NCBI GenBank assembly: GCA_905221605.1
Contig: CAJNDS010002641.1
Location: 186,001 to 250,000, forward strand
DNA from: Symbiodinium natans
Taxonomy: Eukaryota; Sar; Dinophyceae; Suessiales; Symbiodiniaceae
Direction: 5' to 3'
DNA: 64,000 bases
The notes under the pieces are model-generated. The model saw nothing but the letters and a program-made list of their open reading frames with translations, was not told the origin of the DNA and did no database searches. Positions 11,820 to 24,477 of the stretch are shown one piece after another. Every line of letters begins with the position of its first letter. Within the stretch, counting starts at the first letter, position 1. Made by a program: the position numbers and the translations under genes.

Positions 11820-14800
11820 GCAGCTGCAGCGCAGCAGCAGCTCAGCGAGCGCAAGGACAGCCTCGAGCAGGCGCCCCCTTGAGGGGTGTTGGGCAAGATT
11901 TGATCTGCCGGCCCCACATTGCAGCAAGGGTCTGACACGTGGCCCCGAGTTTGGATCAGCCCCCAGTTCGGGTTTGCGCGACTCTGCTTAGCAAAACATA
12001 AACTTCCGGCTCAACGAAGGCATCGAGTTTTTCGAGGACACCCCCCCCCCCCCCCCCCTCCTAAATGTATCCTAAACCCCAACACATGGGGCTCAGGGTT
12101 TAAGGTTTGTTGCTTTTTGTGCCAAGTGTTCATCTTAAACCCTCACTGTGGAGGAGCTGGCTCGGCTTACCAGCGAGTGCGATGCTGAGCGTCGGGAGCT
12201 CGAGCGGCGGATCCAGGCAGGAGGAGTGTGTTTGAGTGCGTTTGCGGGCTTAGGGCTCAGGGCTTGCCCCCAAACCCCCAAACCCCTCAACTCGAAACCT
12301 TCGGCTCAAACGGGTTGATCTGCATTTCACGAAAGATCCGACTTCAAGATACCTGTGGACCCGTGGGCCAGAATCCTGAACTCATGCACTGTTCCCGTCA
12401 AGCGCCCCTGAACCCCCAACGCGCCAAAGCCCCTCAGAGCTCAAAGCCCTCAATCCTCGCGCACAGCTGATGCTGCGAGGCAGAGAAAGCCAGCTGCGAA
12501 AGCCTCCATCAGGAGATCAGGGTCGGTGGAGAAGCCAGGTCACCACTTGTAGGGATCAGAGTTTAAAGTCAGCTCATCGCCCTTAAATCCCGAAACCCTT
12601 CTGAAACCCGGACCTCACCACTTTGTGGAGGAGGCAGAGAGACTCCGGCAAGAGCAAGCGGCTACTTACAAGGCCGGATGCTCAGAAGAAGCGGGCCCAG
12701 GCCTGTGACGACAAACATGTCGATTGATGCCCGCTGTGATCTTTGTGTTCAGGGTACCCCGGCAAGTAGCCTGTGACGACAGGGGAGAAGTCATAGGAAA
12801 CTGGACCAGCAAGCAAGTAACGAAGAGCATGAACCCTTTATAAAGCCTAACCCCTTAAGCCTAGCCTTAAATTCTAAATCTCAAACCATGCTGTACCCAA
12901 ACCGTCTTAAACTGGGTGCCAATTGAGGGTCTTTTTCCCTCCTGGCTGTTTCGGCATTGGGGATGGTTGAACGGCCCCGAAACCTTAAACCCTACTAAAG
13001 CGCACACCCAAAAACCCTAAACCCTGAAGCCTAAAGCCTAAAACCCCTAAACCCTAAACCCCAAACCCTAAACCCTAAACCCCAAACCCTAAACCCTAAA
13101 GCCCTTCTTCGAGACGACGGGTTTTTGTCCACGGGCGCCGGCTCCCAGGCAGCGATGGAGGTCCCATCGGAGCAGCTGCTGACCTTGGAGGCCATTGGCG
13201 CTTAGGGTTTAGGGTGTAGGGTTTAGGGTTGAGGGTTTAGGGTTGAGGGTTTAGGGTTGAGGGTTTAGGGTTTAGGGGATTTTCGGGCATTCCTTCAAGG
13301 CTTCAAACGCTGTATCACTGCATTTCCCAGTTGTAGGGTTCCGGTTGGGGTCCCAAAAGGGATTATAATAGGGGTCGGCCCCAACCCCCGAACATCCGGC
13401 CCCACAAAATCCTAGCTTCCCAAAACCCTGAAACGCCCTGAAACGTAGGGCCCTTTGTCGCATCCCTTCTGGCCAGGGCTCAATTTCGGAAATCCAGCAC
13501 TCGGCGGATCTGGAGCTCTCCAGCCACGCAGCCAGATGCAGACATGAGTTTGTGGCGCAACGTTATCGTACGGGAATAGGATCCGGAGCCGCGAGCCAAA
13601 AAGGGCCTATAGGGGTTTTGAGCCAATGTCCGCAGTCACAGTGCTGCCTCCTCAGAGCCCGCAGAACCCTGAACTCAGCAACCGTCCGCCATCCCCTAAA
13701 ACCTCCGTATGCCCTGTAACCCTTTGACCGCAGCGTGTCCACCCAAGTTGGGTCAAGGCGGGCCTGTATCGAGGTTGTTTGAGTTGTTTGGTGGTATGGT
13801 CACAGACACAAGCACAGGAACATCCATGAAGGCCTGCAAACACGCTGATTACGGTTCGTTGTTCCATGGTGTGCCTTTGAGATCCGGGTTTTCCCGTTTT
13901 GTAGGAGCGGGGTTCTGCCTCGTCCTAAGACTTGCGATCTGAGTAGGATGTAGATTGTACGAAGTTCATGGTGGCATGTCGACTGTTGCCGTGGGGTCTT
14001 ATTGAGATGTAGGCAGCGCTTACCTGAGGGGGGCAGCATGTGGGCAGGAAGCTAAGCGTAAACCCTTGAACACATGCATCCTGCATTCCCAAACCCATTC
14101 CCAAACCCAAGAAACCCAACAGGCTCTGACCCCCATGCCCAAAAACCTCCAAGCCCGAAAGACATGCCTCTAAGTCATCCCCTTCGAAGCGGGAATTTCA
14201 TTATTGTATTTAAGGAGTTTAAGTATAGTTAAGCTTGTTTACAAGTACCCTCAGAATACCCGTCTCTCATTGAACTTCCCATATTAAAGCCCCTGCAAGC
14301 CGTGCCCTGACACCCCCGAGGCCTCCGGCAGAAGTCCGAGAAGCTCCGTGTTCGCACGGAGGTGGCCCTTGGGGGGGAGTGTCAGCACTTAGGGGGGCAC
14401 CGAGATTTAGGGAGTTCATTAGATGTCCTTTTGACAGGGGGTTGTGACGCTTCTGCTTTGTGTTGCATTTTTGGGCTTGGACTCTCAAGAAATGTAAAAT
14501 TTCGGCTTGGGCTTAATGTTGACCTCAAAGCCTGCGCTCTGTTACCCCTGAAGTTGATCTTGTTCGCGCAGGAACTAGAAGCGGAGCTGCAGCGAAAACA
14601 GGCGCCTCGAGGGGGGGGAGGGGGGGGCTCAGTGGTAGCTGCTTGTGTGTAGGGAGAAACAGTTGTTCAGTCTCGCGTGCGACCTTTCAAAGCCCGGAGA
14701 TCCCAGGGGCCCCTCGCTGTGAACCCCGCAACATCTAAAGAGGGCGTCTTTAGGGTTTGGGGCGTTCAGGGTCTGGGAGAAGCGCCCTTCGCCTCATGAA

Positions 14801-17181
14801 ACGGTTTCCTTCTTTTTCCAGGGTTCAGCTCACAAACCGAGCCAATAAGGAGCACGAGACACGACTGAACTTGGGGCACATGGGTTTTGCTGTCCAGCCT
14901 CGCGATGCCCCGCAAAGAAGCACGGGAGAACACTGAAGCTTCAAGAGCCTGTTTCCGCCACATGCCCTCAAGCCACGAGGCCACAAAATCCAAAGCCCCC
15001 AAACCCTGCACCGGGTGAGTAGGATTCGGGCTTATGTACTTTAGGTTCAGAGTTTAGCCAAAGGCGCGGCTGGCGCAGACCGAGCAGGAGGCGGCGTGGG
15101 TGTGTTGAGTGGGCTCGGGCTCTTGCCTGACTTGGGATTGAAGTTACATCCCAGCTTGTATGATTTGAGGGCATTGCTGTTCAGGGTACCCCAAACCTCA
15201 GACCGTGAACCATCATTGAGATCGTGGGCGAGGGCAGAATCTGCTCTCCTTCTGACATCCCACGAGGCACAGGACCGAGGATGAACAGGATTCATAAACA
15301 AAACAGGCTTGAATCCGGAACAGAACATCCTACTCTTAGAACCCACATTGATGAGTGCTCTGAAACCATCGCTGGCCTCCAGTTGAGCTGGGGTTAGTTG
15401 AGGCTTTCACGCCACAAGGAAACCCAAAGCCCGAAGGCATCCACCCCCAACAAAAACACCACCAGGTGCAGGAGGGTAGCCGGCGCTTGAACGCCCTGAA
15501 GGCGCTGTGCTGTGGTGGCTTCTGGGACTCGGGTACCAGGATTTAGGTTTTCGGGTGTGGGGCTTCCTCAAGCCTCAACCCTGTGGGAGGTTTGCGGGCT
15601 TGACCCGGCGGAGGGAGGTAGTTTCACTATTTCCTCTGCATCAGAGCTGGGAAACTTTTTTCCAGACCTTCGTTGTTGCAGGGTTTAGGCTTTCTGGATA
15701 GAGTTTAGGGCCGAGTGGGGCGCTGTGCCCCCAAGTCCCGATTACGTAAAGGAAGATGACAGCGCTGCATCCTAAGGCCCTAGCCCAAAACCTTAAACAT
15801 GTGACCGTGCAGCCCTCCCCGAAAAACCCTCAAGCCAGTTCTACAGCCCAAAATCCCGGCCCCCCAAACAACCCAACACCCCCCCCCCCCCCCCCCCCCC
15901 CTCCCCCTCCCGAGCAAACAAAAAATCCCAAACCCGATAGCCTCCCCTCCACCCCGCCCCCCCTCCCCCCCAAGCCCCCCGCCAAAAAGATACCAGGCCC
16001 TAAACCCTAAACCCTAAACCCTAAACCCTAAACCCTAAACCCTAAATTTTAAACCTTAAACCCTAAACCCTCAAAAAAAACAAAAAAAAACCTAAACCCT
16101 AAACCCTAAACCCTAAACCCTAAACCCTAAACCCTAAACCCTAAACCCTAAACCCTAAACCCTAAACCCTAAACCCTAAACCCTAAACCCTAAACCCTAA
16201 ACCCTAAACCCTAAACCCTCCACGTCAGTCTTCGAGTCTTCCACCCTTGGCGAGGCAAAGAACCGACAGAGCGTGGAAGCGCTTCAGAAGGCGACCCCCC
16301 CACCCAAAGGTTTAGGGTTTAGGGTTTAGGGTCTAGGGTTTAGGGTTTAGGGTTTAGGGTTCAGGGTCCCAAACAGCAAGAGAAGAAGGAGCAAGCAGAA
16401 AAGAGCCAGTGACTTGGGTGTTAGGGCTCCAGGGTCAAAATTTAGGGTCGAGGCTTCGGAGGGCCTTTTGGTTTACTTATGAACATTTTCCCTTCTGATG
16501 AACTGCTGTAAGAAGTTCTGAAGCTAAGGATTTAAGGGCTCACTCATGGCCCAGAAGGCGCTGTAGTGTACTTCGCCGCGTCTCTACGTCACGCACGCTA
16601 TAGCCCTGGGCCACTGGGAACCTGAGGTCATCAGAATTAAGACATTCTCAACCCATTCCAAACCCCCAGTCCCTGTAGCCTGGGATTGGATGTACCATGG
16701 GTCGACAGGAGAAGTCGCGGAAGGCTGAGGAGCTTCGGCAGGCGCCAGTGGCTTGTGGAAAGGCATGCCGTCTACTTACAAGATCTTACAATCTTACAAG
16801 TGTCGTTGGCAGTCGTCTTGGCGTCAACGTTCGCAGCTTCCGGCTCGCTTGAGTGCGTGGTGAAAGCTCTGGCAGTGCATCCGAGCAGCAGTTGTTTTTT
16901 CGCAGCTCAGCAGCTTGCACGGATCCGTGCATGTTTTGCCCTTTCCAAGCTCTCCCGCAAGCACGGGAAATATCGGGAAATCTGCAAGGACCCTCACTTT
17001 ACGCAGGCGGGGTTGAGGCTTTCGGGCTTAGTGTCTGACACGTCGCATACTTTAGAATGTCGCAGATGCGGAGGAACTCCGCAGTAGGCCCATGCAAACT
17101 CCCTCGCCTGGCCGGTGCCGTGGCATGTGTGGTGGCCTTGCACAGCCAGGGAGCCTGGGTGGCTCTAAGGATGAGAGATGA
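11820..17181 (+). CDS. Coiled-coil protein assembled from many 9-21-codon exons
   Basis: A series of short exons whose translations are rich in Glu, Gln, Arg, Lys and Leu and join in phase. Best placed: 11820-11870, 12154-12216, 12467 to about 12502, 12631-12672, 13149-13190, 13498 to about 13552, 14321-14361, 14572-14601, 14829 to about 14868, 15058-15090, 15466-15501, 16237-16290, about 16367-16413, 16709-16741, and a probable terminal exon from about 17055 to TGA 17181. Examples are QQQLSERKDSLEQ, then ELARLTSECDAERRELERR, and RVRTE then ELEAELQRKQ. Many of these exons end in a GC donor. No catalytic domain is seen, so a structural role is likely. The true start is not identified, and some exons near 12.8 and 16.9 kb are uncertain. 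Introns carry CCCTAAA/TTTAGGG arrays. Confidence 0.65.
13008..13104 (+). repeat. CCCTAAA array upstream of exon 13149
   Basis: About a dozen AAACCCT-type units, C-strand orientation, in the 3' part of an intron of the coiled-coil gene. Confidence 0.9.
13200..13278 (+). repeat. TTTAGGG array downstream of exon 13149-13190
   Basis: About ten TTTAGGG/TTGAGGG units in G-strand orientation, starting 10 bp after the exon's GC donor. With the preceding C-strand array it brackets the exon. Confidence 0.9.
15881..15970 (+). repeat. Poly-C tracts
   Basis: A run of more than 20 C with short interruptions just before the large CCCTAAA array. Similar C or G homopolymers occur at 1287-1299, 9591-9602, 12042-12058, 18562-18578, 19691-19702 and 56030-56090. 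Confidence 0.9.
15995..16218 (+). repeat. Longest near-perfect CCCTAAA array
   Basis: About 28 units in two blocks split by an A-rich break (about 16070-16090). The right block (about 16092-16218) is perfect. It ends about 18 bp before the coiled-coil exon 16237-16290, so it is interstitial, not a chromosome end. Confidence 0.95.
16309..16372 (+). repeat. TTTAGGG array after exon 16237-16290
   Basis: About nine G-strand units beginning 20 bp after the exon's GC donor, opposite in orientation to the array preceding the same exon. Confidence 0.95.
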
Positions 17182-17389
17182 TGAGAGGGCTTTGTCGGGT
17201 TTAACCGCCGATCGGGGTTTGGGGCTTTGGGGGTTATAGCGGGTATTTTAAAGTGTGGGGATTCGGGTTCTCGGTGTATCCTTTGCCGTCCCCGCTGCTC
17301 GCTCAGGATCCTCCTTTGCGGAACTCTGGAGACGAGGCCAGGGATGGCGGAGGCTGTCAACTGGAGCCAGGGCAGACGCGAAGTCTGCC

Positions 17390-20300
17390 ATGTCGGCCGC
17401 GAGCCGTCCAGTGCACGTGCTGGCCTGTGCCACGGAGTATCGCCAAGAGACAGCGATTCTGCAACGAAGCGCGGCGCGCAACGGCTGCTCGCATGCAGCG
17501 AGCCGCGCACCGGACTTTAGCCCTCCATTCCCCTGGGTGACACCAATCAGCTTCCATCCTGAACCACGAACCACAACCCCAACCCCGGCCCTCCTCCTGC
17601 CCCCCAGCCCCACCTGCCGAGGCTTCCGCTTCCACACTGTGGGCCTGGGCGAGCCCTGGCGCGGCTTTGCCACGAAGTTCTTGGCCTACGAGCGCACGCT
17701 TCGGCGTCATCCGCCATGAGAGGGAGTTAGGCTTTGCCTTAAGACCCCAAAAGTCTTCGTTGTTGTAGGTGGTGTTGTTCTCCTGCTGCCTAGGCTACCT
17801 GCCAGCACCTAAGGTACGACTTTCAGACGAATTCCACGACCCAAACCCACAGTTTATTGGAGCGGGGTCGGGTTTCGTTTCCTTTCTGTTGAAGGCTCTT
17901 AAGGCTGCATGATACTGCGAAATACTGCGCTGCAAACTCACCGCTCGGATACCTACCCCGCGTTCGGAAGTCCGGCTTAGGATAGCTTAGGATGTGTCAG
18001 TATGATGGGTATGCAGGTCAAAGTAAACCCTGAAACCTTTCGTTCACATCGCGCCTCGTCAGCCCAGGCCTGCTGGACACGGCGCTTCAGCCAGAAGATC
18101 TGGTGATGCTCCTGGATGCCTGGGACACGGCGCCCGGGCTCGGATATGCTTGCGGCTTGAGGGGCTGGCCTCGCCTCACGCTGTATGCCTCATGCACCCC
18201 TGAGTGCGGCTGCTTGGTGAGGTGATCCTGGCGCCAGCTGACGAGCTCCGAAACAAGCTGGCGGCGATCCCGCCCAAGGTGTCGCGGCGTGTTCAGCTTG
18301 AAGCGTCTCAAGGGGGCCCGCTGTGAAGACTTAAAGAGACAGAGGAAAGAAGAGTGGGAAGTCGAGAGGAAGTGGGCTCCAAAACCACAGCTTCAACCAT
18401 AGGTTTAGGGTTTTAGTTTTAGGGTTAAACATGTTAAACATGTGTCGGCAGACCATCCTCGGCGGAACGGAGCGCGTCTGTGGCCCCAACCACTTCCTGG
18501 TCGATGCCTGGCTCGGTTTAGGGTTTAGGGCCTTGGGCTTCAAGGGCGTATGCAGCGTCCGCCCCCCCCCCCCCCCCCGCTAAGTAAACTGACATCATCG
18601 AAGGACGCAGGTTAGGCTTTGGGGTTTAAGGTCGCTTGGCGCCTCGGCACCTCAGGGCTTTTAGGGTCCGCTTTGGATCGCAGGAGCTTGAAGGGGATCT
18701 TTTTTGAGAAACGGGGATATCAAGGAGCGTTCGCCCCTTTCCTCCCCCGCCCCCCCCCTCTGCTTCCCGAACTGCAAAGCCCTCCGTAGGAAGCTGGGGC
18801 TACGCCTCAAACTTTCCACACACCTGTTAGGGCCTACAGGCTCAGATGGAAGCTCTCTATCCGGACGATAGCACGCCGTGGCGTGCCTGTGCTGCACCAG
18901 ACGAGAGAATCAGGGGCAAACAATTAATTAAAAGACCCTTTTGAACACTACACTGAACCCTCAGTAGCCCGGGCCCAAACTTCCCCTAACCGCACGTCAG
19001 CAATTCGGTGCTGAAGGATTTGAACTATGAATTGCAAAAGGATCACATCTGTTAGCCCGATGCTCCTCTGGCGCCCGTAATCCCTAAAGCCTAAATGCCC
19101 GTGTTGACCAGGCTATCCCAACTCGGGGGGCCTCGTGGGACCTGCAGAGGCGGGGTGGGTGAGCTATTCCCAAAAGCCTCAGATGATCTGGTGACGTGCC
19201 GTTTGTTGTACCGGCTGTTAAGTCACCTCTGCCTGCGATGACGGTGGCCACATGTGGCCACCATGATTGCTTCGGGCATTGCGTCTGCCAGTGCCAGTTC
19301 TATACCTTGAACTACAGTACGTGTAGTTGTTATAAGTTATATATCTTGATGAACTGTACTCGTATTACTAAAGTACCTGTTCCATTGCTACATAGTTGCT
19401 TGCTGCTACTTCCCGTGGTCAGACCATGGCCGACCTGCTCCACGGCCTCATCCACGACACGGGTGGCGAAGGGTCGCTGCCAGCGGAGGAGAACGACCAG
19501 GTCCGGCTCCACGATTTCCTGATCGCCCGGGCAGCGCGGGGCAGCAGGTATCCCTTTCTGCTGGACACGCAGCGCCCTGGCATCGTCTTCTCAACTCCTT
19601 GGTGTTTTGTTGTTGTAGATCCAGGTGTGGGCTTTCCTGTTACAGGCCATTTGTCTGTCTTAAATGAACACAAAAACAAGTCTTAGTACATGCATGAACA
19701 CCCCCCCCCCCCAGAAAATCTCCCCCAAGGTGTGCCGTGTTCCAGTGCATGTACGAGGAGCAGCCCCAGTGGGACGTGGTCTTCGACCACAGCACCTCTC
19801 CGCCAAAGCCACGGATGAAGAATCGGCAGACGTTGGAGCAGCCTGTGGTAGCCCATGGGAATGGCCACACGGGCCGTTGGTTCCTTTCTGCTTTGTACAG
19901 CGAGATGAAGCTGCTGGACCACTTGGGACTGCGAATGGAAGAGCTGCAGCACCTGCAACATGAGATGCCGGTGCCCCCTGGCACAGAGGTCACTGAGGAG
20001 ATCAAGGCAGAATACTGTCCATGGTGGTACATGCCTGGGGTGCACAAGGGCGCAACGGATGGCTTTGCCACGTTCAGGATGATTCGCGAGATGCAATGCG
20101 GGAGATAGCTGCCAGCGCCCCTGAGCTAGTTGTGACCAAAGGTGCGTCCACAATGACTTGCCCCATGCACATGCTTGACCCGGCCCCAAACCCCTAAACC
20201 CGAACAGAACTGCCTTCGGCCAGTTCTCTAACTTACGGTCACGTGTAGGGGGTACCCCAACATTTAAGGCTCCGTATTCAGCCGGAGACCCAAAAAGGGA

Positions 20301-20716
20301 CCATGAATCTGGGAAGCCTGACCCTACAGCAGCAAAAGGCAAGCAAAGCAAAAAGCCACCCACGCCGCGCCAGCTCCAGCGCTCCATCGCCGCCAAGTCC
20401 TCGCGCCTCCAAAAGGCCGAGGCCCGGCGCAGCCCCCCAAGGAGGCACACCGACTTGGGGTTTAGCGGGGCTTTCGAGGTTTAGGGGGGAGGGGGGGGGT
20501 TAGGAGTTTAGCGGGTTTAGGAGGTTTAGGGGTTTTGGGGGTTTCGGGGTTTAGTGATTCGGGCGACTTTGGTAGGGGAGGTTTGTTGGATTGCAGAGTC
20601 TGGGGCCGCGTGCTGCCAGTGCTAGAGGAAGGCCCAGAACCCCAGTCACCGTCTACCAACATGTAAAGACAAAGATGCTGCAGGAGGCAAACATCAAAAC
20701 ATCTAACGTAACATGA
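17390..20716 (+). CDS. PLOD/procollagen galactosyltransferase-type glycosyltransferase
   Basis: Resembles the N-terminal glycosyltransferase domain of procollagen-lysyl hydroxylase/galactosyltransferase proteins, which use a UDP-sugar in the ER/Golgi. Exons: 17390-17483 (ATG 17390, or an earlier in-frame exon), 17622-17705, 18068-18129, 18222-18278, 18452 to about 18499, 18846-18882, 19112-19158, 19423-19571, 19730-20097, 20339-20421, 20597-20716 (TGA). Landmarks in order: VHVLACATEY, VGLGEPWRGFATKFLAYER, the DxxD-like metal/sugar site VMLLDAWDT, GTERVCGPN, DDSTPWRYPNSGG (family TPWRYLNSG), PAEENDQVRLHDFL, YPFLLDTQ, and PVVAHGNGHTGRWFL (HGNG). Junction phases agree throughout. Donors are GC after 17483, 18129, 19571 and 20097. 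If the 20097 junction is not used, translation stops at TAG 20106-20108. No 2-oxoglutarate hydroxylase domain follows, so this is the glycosyltransferase module alone. Confidence 0.85.
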
Positions 20717-20821
20717 GGCTCATGCATCAATCTTGCTCCCCGTTTACCAGGCAAGTATCCTTCCGGCTGCCTATGGAGCATAGCTTCGCCCAACGCCCCA
20801 CGGCCCAATCGCCCCCCCAAA

Positions 20822-20960
20822 GCTAAACCCTAAACCCTAAACCCTAAACCCTAAACCCTAAACCCTAAACCCCAAGCCTTAAGCCCTAAACCCTAAACCC
20901 TAAACCCTAAACCCTAAACCCTAAACCCTAAACCCCAAGCCCTAAACCCTAAACCCTAAT
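20822..20960 (+). repeat. CCCTAAA interstitial array
   Basis: About 19 C-strand units with two CCCCAAG-type variants (near 20870 and 20932). Confidence 0.95.
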
Positions 20961-21054
20961 CTCTCCAAAACTCCGTGTCAGGAGCCCGGAGCCTGCCAGG
21001 CCTTCGCCGGCCTCAGGGCGCTTCACCCGGCCGGGGGAGGCCGTGGGGTTGAGG

Positions 21055-21175
21055 AACATATAATTGTATATATATATGTGCATTATATATATATATATAT
21101 ACATATGTGTGCATATGTATACATAAACATATATATATATATACATATCAGATGTATACATATATGTATTTATAC
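21055..21175. repeat. TA-rich microsatellite
   Basis: TATATA runs with TG/CA interruptions. Confidence 0.85.
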
Positions 21176-22536
21176 GACGATTTTTTTGAACCATTTTTTT
21201 TGAATGTTCCTCGCTACTAACATTTGCGTGCATACTTTTGCCAGGGTTTTAGTGTTCGGGGACTCTGGGGGTTCTTGGATGGACGCTGATGATCTTTGTT
21301 TGCACAGTCCGCTTCCCTGCATACTAGACCTCAGCCTGAATTCCTGTTGGTCCAAATTACGGGCGTCCTTCATGTCATAGGGCCCCTCACTCGCATGTTG
21401 CATACAGTTAAGGGAAGAACAGGGATCATGACTTGGATCAACCCGGCAGGACCTGACGACCTCATTCGACCGAAGCCGATGGGACAGCCTGCTGCTGCCC
21501 GACTGAACTCGGGTCAAGATTTCGTTGGCTCCAGGGCTCAGGGTATTTCATGGTTGCTCAGGGCTGCCGTGATGACAGCAGCGATGCAGTAGCCTGGCCA
21601 CCGCCTTTGGGTTGAGATTGCAGCTTGATTGGGCAAGACGAGCAGCAAGCCCAAACAGCTAGAAAGTCCCTAAGCCCACAAACCCCTCAAAACCCGCACT
21701 TTCTCACAGCCCCAAACGCCCCTAAATTTCGAGCCGTGGCGGCCCAAAGCCCACAGTGCACAAGGATGGAGGATACCGATCTCCGGAGGCGCCCCATATC
21801 AGAGGGTTCAGGGCTCTTTCGGGGGGGCTTAGAGGTTTGGGGCAGATGACCGTCTCTCTTTCTTTCTTTTCTGTGAGAGAGTGTGGTAGGTCCGTGTTGG
21901 AACCCAACAAGGGGCCCCATATCGTTTTGCAGTGGAGAGTTGACTCAGAGACGTGTAGGCTCGGGCTTGGGGCCTCGGTGCTTTTTTAAGAGTTTGCCCT
22001 CCCCACAGCCTCGTTTGATTCGTTTGTTTGTGCAGGTTGCGTAGGAGTCTTTTGCATGGGGCTTTGTGAACCGTAGCCTGAGGCGAAATTGACGCCGCAT
22101 TCTGGGGGGGCAGCTGGATTTCAGTAGCGCTCCTGCGCCCTCAGCCAAGAGAGCCGACTTTTCGTTGGCGCATCCTGAGCCGATACCCTGCACCCAAACC
22201 CTAGACTCTCTAAAGTAGCAGGTTCGAATCCCTCAAATAGGTAGCTTCTGGCGAACCCCACTGAACCCTAAAATTCCCAACCCCCAACCAATAGTTTCTA
22301 AAGCTGTGAAGCCCCAAACCCCTGAAGCCAGCATCTCTCCAGACATGGAGGTGCCTGAACGAACAGCGTTCAACCACACGGCAGCTGCAGGACAAGCAAT
22401 ACCCTACACCCTAAAGCCTAAACCCCCAAAATGTCTCATCTCCCTTTCAAGGGGTCTCGATTTTTTTGGGCCGTCTTATCCTGGACCCCGAGACTCACAC
22501 CCCTGAGTCTCAAGTCCTAAGCCTTAAGCCCTGAAC

Positions 22537-22818
<282 letters not shown>

Positions 22819-22896
22819 TAACCCGAAACCCTGAGCCCCGAGCATCCTACACCCAAGCCCCACATCCTGAACCCCGGAGTCTCCGCACGAGTGCAG

Positions 22897-23243
22897 GAGA
22901 TGGAGAAAGGCCTGCACCGGTCTTTGGCCAACATGGAGGAGACCACTCCAGGGGTTTTGGGTGGGTTTAGGGTTTAGGGTTTAGGGTTTTAGGGTTTAGG
23001 GTTTAGGGCTTGGGGTTTAGGGTTTAGGGTTTAGGGTTTAGGGTTTAGGGTTTAGGGTTAGGGTTTAGGGTTTTACCCTAATCTGCGAGCCCTTGATGGG
23101 TTTCCCTAAGCAAAGGCACTCCCCCCCTGTGTTTGCATTCCAAGGTTTGTGTTGCTCTGGGACCTGGCCGATGAGTGCCTTCCATGCAGAGTCTGCACCA
23201 TGTCCCCGTCCCACCGTTCAATAGTCGAGCCATTCTACTCCAA
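22897..23243 (+). CDS. Two candidate exons of an unidentified gene
   Basis: The first (22897 to about 22955) follows a CAG acceptor and reads EMEKGLHRSLANMEE, coiled-coil-like. The second (about 23138-23243) reads FVLLWDLADECLPC and ends at a GTTAGT donor. A TTTAGGG array (22962-23076) lies between them, in the expected 5'-intron position. The family is not recognised, and the two may belong to different genes. Confidence 0.4.
22962..23076 (+). repeat. TTTAGGG array
   Basis: About 15 G-strand units following the candidate exon at 22897. Confidence 0.95.
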
Positions 23244-24477
23244 GGTTAGTGGGTGTTTGGGCCTTGGCGCGAAGGACCGCGCGTCCGACTTGCGGCGGGG
23301 ACTGCGGCAGCCCCTGGTGCTCAAGAAAGAAGGGTGCCATAGGTGGCCACAGTCATCTTCAGGATCTTTCAGTTAGTTTTCAGGGATCTGCACCAAGGAC
23401 TCGTCTGTGGTCCTTAGGGCGAGTCTGGTAGTCGAGGTTTTGTAGGGTTCCGACGTTTGGCCGCTCCGGTCGCCACACCAAAAGCAGCTTTCTGCCCGCA
23501 GTGGAACCCCAACCCCCCGGGTTACTGAGGGAATCCTATAATGCTTAAAGTATGCTCTCGCAAAGCCACCGCTGAGGCCCTAAGCCTGACATGGGAGGGC
23601 TTATTCGATGATGGGTTGGTGAGGCTGCCAAAGCAGTGGCCTTGCCCTTCTGTGTGGCTGGTCTCACTCTTGATTGATGGGCGGGCTTATGCGAGGTCGC
23701 TAGACACTTCTGCCCAGCCTGGTTCTTTTGCCTATGTAGACCAAGTGAGCCCAAACGCCAGAGGAGCTTCCTTTGCAGTCATTCTTTCCCCTTGTGACGG
23801 GAGTTGCGCATCAATTCTGCAACTTCGATCTACGGGCCCTGGATGAGCCCGGCCCCCCATGACAGGTGAAGACGCCCTGCACAAGTGGCTAATGCTCACG
23901 TGGCGCCATGGTTTTCGACGGAGAAAAAGAATGGAGGGTCCAACGTCGTATGCACGCCACTAAACTATGCCAGGACTAGCAGGATGTTGTGTAGTGGTAG
24001 TAGCAAACCAAGAAATTGCATCCTCCTTGGACTCTGCCACAAGCTCACCCTGAGCATCCAGTGAAAAATGAGGAAGCGCCCATGCAATATTAATATTCTG
24101 AGTCGGTCGCTGGCTCATTTTGTCCTTTGAGTCGTATTGCCAGCGTGTGCGAACCGTGTAAGCTCTAAAATTATAATCAGAATGGAAGATAAGATGAACG
24201 TAGTGAGTTGCATTGTGTACACTCCTGGTCAAGCACGGGCAAGCTCTGGCTGAGATGGAGCGGTTCTCGATTGAGGTCTGCTGCCGCGCAGCATTCTTTG
24301 TGGCCCAAGCCGCCCAATTTGCAAAATTGAAGAGTCACGGACGCCTTCCATCCAGAATTAGCGGCAGTGCCATTTTGAGTTTTGGAAGTTCACGCTGGCG
24401 AGTCGCGTTGCCTCTGACAGGGAGCTCAGCTCTTGGTTTGGCTGCACTTAGAAACTTGCTGAGCGTGGAAGTGGAGG
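23244..24477. other. No gene assigned
   Basis: A 101-codon ATG frame (23541-23846) has reasonable composition but no motif. 23960-24240 is AT-richer with nothing recognisable. The promoter/5' end of the beta-hydroxylase gene should lie at the right end. Confidence 0.4.

Noticed and set aside
15995-16218. True chromosome end
   Set aside because: The array is followed by coding exons and an oppositely oriented TTTAGGG array, so it is interstitial.
16219-16372. CRISPR array or phage-type repeat array among the 7-bp repeats
   Set aside because: Units are contiguous 7-mers without spacers, and the DNA is eukaryotic.
21296-21592. 98-codon frame as a gene
   Set aside because: No motif, no splice context, next to AT microsatellites; composition is not distinctive.
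22205-22242. tRNA gene suggested by GGTTCGAATCC
   Set aside because: The T-stem does not pair well and no acceptor, D or anticodon arm can be folded upstream.
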